A DNA stretch of 64,000 bases, taken from positions 124,001 through 188,000 of the forward strand of contig JAEVHH010000003.1 of NCBI GenBank assembly GCA_017607445.1, written 5' to 3'. The position numbers and the translations under genes were made by a program. The DNA is from Histoplasma ohiense. Taxonomy: Eukaryota; Ascomycota; Eurotiomycetes; Onygenales; Ajellomycetaceae. Positions 12,401 to 21,224 of this stretch are shown here, in pieces (within the stretch, counting starts at the first letter, position 1; the number at the start of each line of letters is the position of its first letter). The notes beneath the pieces were generated by a model that worked only from the letters and a program-made list of their open reading frames with translations, did not search any database and had not been told where the DNA came from.

Positions 12401-13620
12401 AGATGAATAAGCTATAACTTTATAGTCTATCAGAGAAATAAACAGCTGATCAGCTTCTCAGCTGCACTGAGTTCTATATCATATATCTTCAATACTGAGA
12501 CAGTTGACATCTGCTGTGTATTAGAGTGTGTAGTGAAGCTTCTACTCTGTGTCACAGATGACAGCATCAACTCTCAGATCTGACTCTGTCTTGACAACAT
12601 CTCAGTCATCTGAGATATATAGAACAGTGCAGCAGTTTTCTTGAACTGAGTCTACAGTCACTGTTATGAGCTTCTCAGATAACATAATATGAATCTGAAA
12701 TGAGCCTCTGAGTATATGAAAATAGAGAGCAATGAGAAAGCAGATTATCTGATTAAGTGAATGATTTCATCTACTGCAGCTTCAGTCTATAAACTCAAGA
12801 TTATACTCATAGTCAGTGGAATTCACACAGTGATCAAGCAGCTCAGCTAAGAGATAGAATGAGAGTGATGAAACAGAGTCTGTGAAAAGCTCTCTGACTG
12901 ATACTGAGACTAAAGATTCAGCAGACTGACTGTGAAATATTAAATGAAGATCTTTTCAGAGCTCATCATACTACAGCACATTCTTCATCACTAACTTGCA
13001 CTTCATTTCTCTTATGAAGACTTCTTCTGATATCACAGATACTTTCAGCATGCAGATGTGAGGCTCATCTGTATCTGTAGACACAATAAAAACTCAAAAC
13101 ATTTGATACTCTGTCAATATTCACAGAGACACTTTTCTCACTGACTCAAAAAATCAGCAGCACAGTTATACAATCAGATGACAGCTGTTATCTATCTAGA
13201 GTTTCTGATCTCTACAGACTTTGTAGAACTGCTTGATCACATGCAGTTCTACACACAGTACTGTATAAGATAACACAGCTGTTTGAGCATACATCATCTG
13301 ACAGCCCTCACAGTAGTTCCAAGTCTATACAGACAGTACAGATAGCACAACATTCAGTACAATTGATTCAATTAATACAATAGATTCAATCAATGTAATC
13401 AATACAATCAGTACAATCAGCTCAATCAGTTCAATCAGTACAAACAGTACAATCAATTCAACTGATTCAATTGATACAAACAGTACAATTGATACAATCG
13501 ATTCAATCAGTTCAATTCATTTAACTGATGCAAATGATTCAATCAGCATAATTGATTCATCTGTTTCAACTAGCTGTGGCATAATCAGTACAGTCTGCAT
13601 GCTGACTCAGTTGATATGCT
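9480..13620 (+). pseudogene. LINE-2 A ORF2: APE endonuclease, RT, RNase H
   Basis: Read with shifts and TGA stops: APE endonuclease (ICIQKSYTHSD near 9600, VDENFN near 9900, DLHCSSDHQSI near 10110), RT fingers (LRQLMYIALIYN region near 11030), RT palm (ITMNVQSVFD near 11170, then CFDYTDNLNI near 11430 as a degenerate catalytic box), RNase H (IFSDESEQ near 12360 onward) and a C-terminal Cys/His motif near 13060-13100. It is followed by an Ile/Asp/Ser repeat tail. Multiple stops and a damaged RT box make it inactive. The boundary with ORF1 is an estimate. Confidence 0.82.
13330..13570. repeat. Degenerate AATCAGTACAATCA-type repeat encoding the LINE-2 ORF2 tail
   Basis: About 240 bp of imperfect 9-12-bp repeats (variants of GATTCAAT and CAGTACAAT) at the 3' end of ORF2. 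In copy B the same repeat is an open frame of Thr/Ser-Ile-Asp units (46584-46830), which shows it is coding in the element. Confidence 0.8.
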
Positions 13621-14215
13621 TTCAGCTATCAGTATATACTTCTCTTCTCTCTTTTCACTGCTCTCTCTATTCTTCTTCATTTCTTTTCTCTCATAACCTT
13701 CTTCAGTGCTCTCTCCTCTCTCTCCCCTCTGGGTTTATGCTGGGTCATATGACTGCAAGGAGTCACAGATGACACAGTCTTTTCTTCACTTTTCTCTTTA
13801 TTTTTCTTTTCAAAACATTTATTTTTTCTTTTTTCTTTTGTCTGTCTTATCTGTTTTTCTTCTGCTGTTAGAAGCACAGACAGTTCTTGAATTAACTGAG
13901 AGAGTTATTTCTCTTCATTCACTATAAAGCCTTTCAGACACAGCAGCAGCAGTCCTCTTGAGAGTCACACTATAGCTCCACCATGAATGATCATACATCA
14001 GATCAGAAGTGAATGTGCAGCTCAGTAAAATCCTTTTTAATAAACTGAGTCTTCTCAAGAGTTGTCATCTGAATTCTGTTTTCTCTCTCTCTGTGTATAT
14101 AGAAATCTCTTCAGTGTAGCACATCTTCATGTCCTTCAGAAGGCTTCTGAAACACAGACACTGCCCATGTTTTCTCTGAGATGTTAAATCAATACAAACA
14201 AACAAACAAACAAAC
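13621..14215 (+). other. LINE-2 A 3' UTR and (CAAA)n tail
   Basis: No protein domain recognised. It matches 45916-46560 in copy B on the opposite strand and ends in CAAACAAACAAAC directly before the TSD, as expected for a LINE tail. A pyrimidine-rich stretch at 13640-13860 gives chance frames on both strands that are broken in copy B. Confidence 0.75.
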
Positions 14216-14348
14216 CAAACACCAAGCCATCTAACTGAGTTTTTAGATTTAATTGAATGATTTAAAAGCTTAACTTCAGTATCTTTTTCTCTGAAATTTG
14301 GATAAAAATGAATTAATTCAGTTTTATTCATATCAAAAACAATGTTTT
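14216..14348 (-). pseudogene. LINE-1 long copy, segment 2 (RT)
   Basis: Continuation of LINE-1 RT after LINE-2 A; translates as MNKTELIHFYPNFREKDTEV and onward, ending KNSVRWLGVW. This copy keeps the TGG codons that are TGA in units 1 and 2. It ends at the insertion site of gypsy A. Confidence 0.9.
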
Positions 14349-14819
14349 TGTAACGGGCGTACTTCGATTAACGATTTGGTACTATCCTAATTACAGATTA
14401 CGAATTGATTAAGAAAAGAAAGAGAAAAGAAATCAGAAGAAAGGATTGTACAAAGAGGGTTCTTATAGAGAAAAGTTCAGAGTGGAAGAATATCAGAAGC
14501 TGCTCCACAGTGGAGTGTGGAGTGGAAGAACATTAAGAGATACACATAAGAATCATTAGAGACTACACAAGTGCAGAGTGTGGGGTGGGGGAATCATTGA
14601 GAGCTACACAGAAGAATTGTTAGAGACTATATGAGTGCAGAACACAGAGTAGAAGAATGTTAGAAGCTACATGAAAGAATCATTAGAGACTATACAAGCA
14701 TGGAGCATGAAGCAGAAGAACATCAAGGATTACATGAGATCACAGCAATCAGAAACAAGTGAGTGCAGAAGAGGAGTTGATTGTATAAGTTGATTACTAA
14801 TGAATGCTAATCCATCACA
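14349..14819 (-). repeat. Gypsy A 3' LTR
   Basis: 471 bp, TGTAACGGGC...CCATCACA on the plus strand. It contains imperfect tandem repeats of roughly 63 bp between about 14520 and 14750 (AGAATCATTAGAGACTA motif). Differences from the partner LTR are mostly CpG or CpC transitions. Confidence 0.95.
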
Positions 14820-14834
14820 TTATCCCCCTCTATC
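14820..14834 (-). other. Gypsy A polypurine tract
   Basis: Minus strand reads GATAGAGGGGGATAA immediately upstream of the 3' LTR, the expected plus-strand primer site. The same tract is at 21215 in gypsy B. Confidence 0.75.
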
Positions 14835-17800
14835 AGAGTGAGTGAGGACTCATAGATGTCAAGAGCAGCGGTGTCCTTCAAGATGAACACAGATTCCCAG
14901 ATCAGATGATCATATTCTATTCATTTGATGAGGTATTTGCAGTGATGATGGTTGGTTCTATTGTCAAGGATTGTTTTGATTTCCCACTTGAGTTTGTTAT
15001 CTTCTTCTATGATAATGGGTGGCTGTCAATCAGAGGTTCTCTGAGAGGGGAATGAATCCTCAGCCACAGATCGGAGCAGGTTTGTATGAAAGACATCATG
15101 AATGTCAGATGAGATGTTGAGTTGATAATCATGTGTGTCTAGCACTTCCTTCACTGTATACTTGATATGATGATAATCTAGTATATGCAAGAGGTGGTCT
15201 GTTCTTATGTTCTTGAGATCTAGTCAGACTTTGTCTTCTATATGATATCAGATTGCAGAACTTCTTCTGATGTTCATTTGATTCTTGTAATCTTGCTGAG
15301 TGCTGATCATTGAAGCTTCTGCTCATTTGCAGACTTTCTTCAGCTTGCTCACAATGTTCTCTGTCATCTGTATGAAGCTGTGGATGTATGTGGTTTCTTG
15401 GGAAGTCTCAGAGAAGTCCAGAATCTCTAAGTTGTATCTGTGTAAGAGAAAGAATGAGCTTACATCTGTTGTAATGGAATCTCAACTGTTAATCACAATC
15501 TCAGTGTGTGACAGCAGATTGCTTCAGTTGTTTTGTGTGTAATTGCAGAACTTACAGAGGATGTTCTTTACTGTTTGTATCATTCTCTCAGTAGCTTCAT
15601 CAGTCTCTGAGTGATACACTGTTGATAACTTTCATTCAATTTTTAATAATTGGCATACACAGGCTCAGAGTGTGCTGATGAATTGACTGTCTCTATCTGA
15701 CACAATGAATGAAGACAGGCTGTGTATATAATAGAACAGACTTCTGATGAAGGCATCTGCAACTACTTTGATGTCCATCTTGTCACAGAACTGTAGTATT
15801 ACACTCTTGCTGAGTCAGTTGACAATGACTAGAATGTTCATAGAATCTCTGCTTTTGAGTAAGAAAACTGCAAAATTGATAGCTATATCACATCAAGTTC
15901 AGTTGGAGACAGATAGAGGTTTCAGCATTTCTTTTCAGCATTCACATCATGCCATCACTGAGCCACAGTGATCACAGTTGTGTACAAACCAGCATATGTC
16001 TTTCAACATATCTGATCAGTAGAATTCTCAGACAACAATGTTGTACATGATTTCACATTCTGAATGCTTGATCATCAGCAAGTCATGAATTTCTTGTATG
16101 ATCTGTGTTTATAGAGATTCTGAATTGAGGATCCATTGTCTATCTTGAAAGTGTAAGCAGTTGTTATTGTCAATTGAACATGCTGAGATATCTGTTCTTG
16201 AGTATACATCTGTGAGGAATCAAGATGCTTTGCTTTGTACAGCTTCAGCAGCTTGTTGTCAGAATTCATCTATCTCTGCTGCTAGTCTTCATTGTTCTTC
16301 AAGCAAGAGTTCTTGAGCTCAGAACTGATTGATATGTATGCAGAGTTCATCTGATTGTGTAGAACTTTCTATGATTGCAGAGTTGATTAACTGATGCTCT
16401 TGATGTTTCCATCTGTCATTCAAGTCATCAGATGGTATATCTTGTTTTCAGTGGGACAGAGCATCTGCAAGGGTGTTCTCTACTTCAGATCAATAACAAA
16501 TTGTGAACAAAAAACAGCTAAGAAACAATGATCAATGCATATGCCTCTCAGTAAGCTTATGAGTGGTTGTGAAGTACTCTAGATTCTTATGATTGATAAC
16601 AATCTCAAATCTCTCAACACTCATGAGTTCAGATTTTCATTCTTTGAGACATTGTATGATCACTAGAAGCTTCTTGTTGTAGATCTTGTAGTTGCATTCA
16701 GTGGGTGACATCTTTTTTAAGATGAAGGCACAGAGTTGTAGAACATTTTTGTTATTATATTGCATCAGTGTCTCATCTACTACATAATCTGAGGCATTCA
16801 TTTCAAGAATCATATGCTTATCTGGATTGAATGATTGCAGCATTGAGATGTTTGTGAACATATGCTTCAGCTTTTTGAATGCTGCATCCACTTTGTCAGT
16901 CCATTGAAATACAGTGTCTTTCTGGATCAGATCCATCAGTGGTCATACAATATCAGAGAAGTCTTTGATGAATCTTTGATAGAAGTTGACAAATTCTAGA
17001 AAGCTTCTAGTTCCTTTTACTGAGACTGATGTCTCTCAGTTGAGGATTGCTTCCACCTTCTTAGAATCCATGCATACATCTTTTTCAGCTTTGATGATGA
17101 ATTCTAGATAGATCATAGACTTGGTCTCAAAATTGCATTTGTCAATGTCCACTTGCAGTCTGGCTTTATGTAGGCAGTCAAGCACTTGTTGTACATGCTT
17201 GCAGTGCTCAGTGAGCAGTTCATCAGTGAAGATCAGAATATCATTCATGTACACTGAGGCAATCTTATTGAGCAGATCTTGTAGAGCCCAGTTGATGTAT
17301 TTCTGAAATGTGCTTGGGGCATTCACTAATCCAAAGAGGATCACTGTTCATTCATATAATCTGTAATGCATATGAAAAGTGATTAGCCATTCATCACCTT
17401 CATTAATCCTTATCTTATAGAAGGCTGCAGAGATGTCAAGCTTCATAAATCATTTTGCTTTTTCTATTTGTTCAAGTATTTTGTTGATGAGTGAGAGAGA
17501 ATATCAGTCCTTCTGCATAATCTTGTTGAGTTCTTGATAGTCAACACAGAATTGTAAGCCTTTTTCTGATTTCTTTGCAAACAGTACAGATGCTGCAGTG
17601 GGTGAGTTGCTAACATGAATGAAGTCTTTGTTCAGTAATCCATTGAGCATTTTTCATAGAACAAGGAGCTCATCACATGACATGCTGTAGAGAGAATCTC
17701 AGAGTGATTGCAGGTTCTTATCATCTTTCTTGATGAGCTCAATCATATGATCTATACTGGGTCCTCAGTGAGAGAGAAGCTTTTCAGCTTCTTTTTCATT

Positions 17801-18360
17801 GAACACATCTGCAAAATCTTTGTACAATTCAGATAGTTTTTTGCACAGTTTCTTGAGATTCTTGAGTTCTAGTTTCTCTAACATCTTTTTGATATTCACC
17901 ATGCTAGCAGTGAACACTTGGATGTTCTTCTTCTCATGCATTTGATGGATTAGTAGTTTGTACACTTTCACTGATATCTGAGTGAGATCAGCAGTTCTAT
18001 CAACATCTTTCTCATAAACATGATCATCTTCTGGAAAAATAAGGCAGCAGTTGCATGTGTCCAACAAGGTTCCAAATTCTGTGAGTCATGATAGACCAAG
18101 CATTAGGTTGTACTCAAGGTCTTGTATTTTGTATGCATATACATTCTTTTTCTCATGTTCTTCTATGTCAACATTAAATCTTACCATGTTGTAGGAGGTG
18201 GATCCTCTGAGGTCATCAAATCCACTGAGCTTATATGATTTGAAAAAGGGGATACACTGAAGCTTATGCTTCTCAATCAGCTGAGTGTCTATAAGAGTGT
18301 AATGAAGAAAACCACTGTCTATCATTGCTTATATGTTGACTAGGCTATTTACAATGACAG
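14835..18360 (-). pseudogene. Gypsy A pol: protease, RT, RNase H, integrase, chromodomain
   Basis: Protease motif AMIDSG near 18320. RT spans about 17765-16990, with KLDISAAFYKIRI near 17430, LVNAPSTFQ near 17320 and a catalytic box YMND at 17251-17240 (YMDD expected; the change fits GGAT to GAAT). RNase H at 16936-16637 has LEMNASDYVVDETL. The integrase zinc motif is near 16090-15960 (HDLLMIKH...CDHC) and its degraded core extends to about 15650. A chromodomain-like stretch (KLKWEIKTILD...KYLIK) lies near 15000-14870 and ends close to the LTR. Numerous TGA codons make it non-functional. Confidence 0.88.
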
Positions 18361-18364
18361 AGAT

Positions 18365-19410
18365 CATGATTGCATTCACTTGTATCTTCTGCTCAAATCT
18401 TCAGCTAGCTTTCTGCTTCTTGAGCTTTTGTCTGTATTTTAGAGTGAGAGCTCATCTTTTCTCTGTTCTTGCCTATCTGTGGGTGATGCAGTGTTTACAT
18501 GTGTGGGGGGTTTACTCAGAGTGATTGCATTTGAACATTGATTTGTGAAGTGCTCTGATTTGTTGCAGTGTATGCAGACTTCTCTGGCAATTTGATTGAC
18601 AGCATTCTTCTCTGAGACATTGAGGACTCTTGAGTGACTTGTGTTCATGTGTGGGACTCAGTTCATTGATTCTGGTTCAGAGGCAGGGGGTGCTGCAGAG
18701 CAGTTTGAGATGTACACATTTGTTTGATGAAATTCTCTGTGATTTTGAAGCACATGGAACTGAGACAGGTCATTGTTCAACAGATGAAGATCAGCACAGA
18801 ATTCACTGTATGTTGAGAGCTTCAGACACTCTACACTTTGATTATGCAACTGAAAGTTCAAGTTCTTGAACAATATGTTGATTTTGATGATGTTGTTCCA
18901 GTCTTGCCCACCTGCTTCTAGAAGCTTGCAATTGAATTCAGAAAGATAAGTTGTCAACATGACATTCATCTGACAAGTCTGATTAAGCCAGTCTAACATC
19001 TTGACTTGAAGTGTAGAATTGAGGAAGAGAGAGTTGAGTTGTTGAAAGATTAGCTCTGACATACACTGATGATTCTGACAATGACTCATTCAGAGTTGGA
19101 ATTTTGCTAACACATTGCCATTCAATCTGCTATGGATATACCATGCTTGGTTGGATAGTGAGCCTATTGCTTGTCTGTTGATGTCCAATTTGATGTTTGT
19201 TTTTGACTTCCATGCAAGATAGAGTGCTAGGTCTCTCTCATATTTGTCAAGAATTGAGAGCTTCTCTCTTGGAGGCTTTTCATGAGGCACAGATGTAGAA
19301 GGAATGGTGAATGTGGGAGTGCTCATTTCAGCAAGTCATCATTGCAATTCAGTCATCTGTAGCATCTGTTGCTGGAGGATGCTTTGTAGGTCTAAGTTGT
19401 CATCCGCCAT
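18365..19410 (-). pseudogene. Gypsy A gag
   Basis: Capsid-like protein. The start is the ATG of MADDNLDLQSILQQQ at 19410, conserved as MTDDNLDL in gypsy B. The middle part includes the DKYERDLALYLAWKSK and LNQTCQMNVMLTTYLSEF segments typical of Ty3/gypsy Gag. The zinc knuckle CIHCNKSEHFTNQC (18576-18535) fits CX2CX4HX4C. A few TGA stops separate three long open segments (19326-19090, 19089-18658, 18648-18439). Confidence 0.85.
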
Positions 19411-19689
19411 ATTCGGGTGCAGTGGGTGTTTGTAGAATTGTTTATAGTTCATTTCAATATCTAAGAACATGTAATAATAATAAAAGAAAAGGAATACTTG
19501 TAGACACTTGATTCTCTCACAGACACTATTCACAGTGTTGTGGCACTAAGCTTGATCAAGCTTCTTCATGAATGCTATTCACAGCATTACAGTTCATAGA
19601 CACTCAGATCTTGTAGAACACAGTTGATTGTGTTTTGAATGCTTAGACATGATGATCTATATAACTAACAATAAGAACACTCAGGCTCA

Positions 19690-19842
19690 TGAGGGATCTC
19701 TTGTAACAACTAGACACTCAGGCCTGTAAATGACACACTCGGACATAAGAACTGATAACAACACACTCAGATGTAAGAACTGGTAATGATGCACTTGAAT
19801 GTAAGAACTAATAACAAGACACTCAGATCTTAAACACAGAAG
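19690..19842. repeat. Leader minisatellite of gypsy A
   Basis: Four to five imperfect copies of a roughly 27-bp unit around ACTCAGATGTAAGAACT in the untranslated leader between the primer-binding site and gag. Gypsy B has a shorter version at about 26095-26205. Confidence 0.7.
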
Positions 19843-19855
19843 AATCAATTTGTAA
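19843..19855 (-). other. Gypsy A primer-binding site, complementary to its own LTR
   Basis: The 13 nt directly inside the 5' LTR (plus strand AATCAATTTGTAA) are the exact reverse complement of TTACAAATTGATT at 19905-19917 in the adjacent LTR. No tRNA CCA complement (TGG) is seen. This arrangement matches Tf1-type self-priming. Confidence 0.6.
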
Positions 19856-20326
19856 TGTAACAGATGTACTTCAATTAACAATTTGATACTATTCTAATTA
19901 CAGATTACAAATTGATTAAGAAAAGAAAGAGAAAAGAAATCAGAAGAAAGGATTGTACAAAGAGGGTTCTTATAGAGGAAAGTTCAGAGTAAAAGAATAT
20001 CAGAAGCCACTCCACAGTGGAGTGTGGAGTGGAAGAACATTAAGAGGTATGTGTAAGAATTGTTAGAGACTACACAAGCGCGGAGCATGGGGTGGGGGAA
20101 TCATTGAGAGCTATGCGGAAGAATTGTTAGAGACTATGTGAGTGTGGAACACAGAGTGGGAGAATGTTAGAAGCTACACAGAAGAATTGTTAGAGACTAC
20201 GCGAGCGCGGAGCACGGAGCGGAAGAACATCGAGGGTTACGCGAGGTCACAGCAACCAGAAACGAGCGGGTGCAGGAGAGGAGTTGATTGCGTAAGTTGA
20301 TTACTAACGGGTGCTAACCCGTCACA
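19856..20326 (-). repeat. Gypsy A 5' LTR
   Basis: 471 bp, same length as its partner. It retains a CpG-rich segment at 20200-20325 (for example CGCGAGCGCGGAGCACGG), where the partner LTR has CpA and TpG. Confidence 0.95.
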
Positions 20327-20680
20327 GTTTTTTGATTTTGCTTTTTCAATCATTTCAGTTGCTGCTTGCTCAATCAAATTGCAGTTATTCACAATTGATT
20401 CTGAACTTACAACTAGGCCTAAATCATTCACATAGCTTGGAGTTCTCACCATAATTGCCATTTGTCTATCAATAAATAGAAACTTGACAAATATAGCAAA
20501 CAAAATGGGTGAGACTGAGGAACTCTGAGGAACTTCTATCTCAATATCTGTTATATCTTGTCTCATTCCATCAAAAAGCAACTGAATAGTTTTTTTTGAC
20601 ATGAAACAGATAATTCACTTAATGAGAGACTTTGGCATTCTCAGTTCTATCAAAGTATTGATCATTTGAGAAAGTGAAAC
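20327..20680 (-). pseudogene. LINE-1 long copy, segment 3 (RT core)
   Basis: RT palm continuing LINE-1: SKKTIQLLFDGMRQDITDIE and PQSSSVSPILFAIFVKFLF, then YVNDLGLVV in place of YVDD (catalytic Asp lost). Ends at the TSD GAAAC (20676-20680) of gypsy B. Confidence 0.9.
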
Positions 20681-21214
20681 TGTAATGAGCGTACTTCGAT
20701 TAACAATTTGATACTATTCTAATTACAGATTACAAATTGATTAAGGAAAGAAAGAGAAAAGAAATCAGAAGAAAAGGTCATACAAAGAGAGTTCTTATAG
20801 AGAAAAGTTTGAGATGAAAGAATATTAGAAGCCACTCCACAGTGAAGTGTGAAGTGAAAGAACATTAAAAGATACACATAAAAATCATTAAAAACTACAC
20901 AAGCACAGAGCATGAGATGGAAGAATCATTGAAAGCTATGTGAAAGAATTGTTAGAGACTACACAAGTACAGAACACAGAGCAGAAGAATATAAAAAGCT
21001 ACACAAAAGAATCATTAGAGACTATATAAGTGCAGAGCACAGAGTGGAAGAATGTTAAGAGCTACACAGAAGAATCATTAGAAACTATACAAATACAGAA
21101 CACAGAGCAAAAAAACATTGAGAATTACACAAGATTACAATAATCAGAAACAAGCAGATGCAGAAGAGAAGTTGATTGCATAAGTTAATTACTAACAGAT
21201 GCTAATCCATCACA
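20681..21214 (-). repeat. Gypsy B 3' LTR
   Basis: 534 bp, TGTAATGAGC...CCATCACA. It carries one more copy of the roughly 63-bp internal repeat than the 471-bp LTRs of gypsy A. Confidence 0.93.
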
Positions 21215-21224
21215 TTATCCCCCT

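Larger units (their letters stand above)
7530..14215 (+). mobile_element. LINE-2 copy A, full-length Tad-like non-LTR retrotransposon
   Basis: A 6.69-kb element flanked by a 12-bp TSD. Order: 5' UTR (7530-7709), ORF1 with a coiled-coil N-terminus and zinc knuckles, ORF2 with APE endonuclease, RT, RNase H, a Cys/His motif and a low-complexity tail, then a 3' UTR ending in (CAAA)n at about 14194-14215. A second copy (45916-58497) has nearly the same length (about 6.68 kb) after the hAT and its TSD are removed, so both look full length. The sequence is almost devoid of CpG and poor in CC/GG. Confidence 0.92.
14349..20326 (-). mobile_element. Gypsy A: Ty3/gypsy chromovirus, complete with two LTRs
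   Basis: A 5978-bp element with two 471-bp LTRs (14349-14819 and 19856-20326) starting TGT and ending ACA, flanked by the 5-bp TSD GTTTT (14344-14348 and 20327-20331). Gene order on the minus strand is gag, protease, RT, RNase H, integrase, chromodomain. All frames are broken mostly by TGA. Same family as gypsy B. Confidence 0.95.

Noticed and set aside
13330..13570. CRISPR array or centromeric satellite.
   Set aside because: Units are short, degenerate and without unique spacers; in copy B they form an in-frame C-terminal extension of LINE-2 ORF2. The organism is a eukaryote.
13677..13927. Protein-coding frames on both strands of the LINE-2 A 3' UTR.
   Set aside because: The stretch is pyrimidine-rich low complexity, and the copy in LINE-2 B (46220-46480) is interrupted on both strands.
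17121..17306. Plus-strand frame opposite gypsy A RT, also present at 23516-23701 in gypsy B.
   Set aside because: It is the antisense shadow of a conserved RT segment; its composition (Ser/Cys-rich) follows from the sense codons and it has no splice or start context.
14349..20326. Classical Neurospora-type RIP.
   Set aside because: LTR comparison shows CpG and CpC changes, with CpA sites largely kept, and few TAA/TAG stops. A RIP-like process with another preference remains possible.
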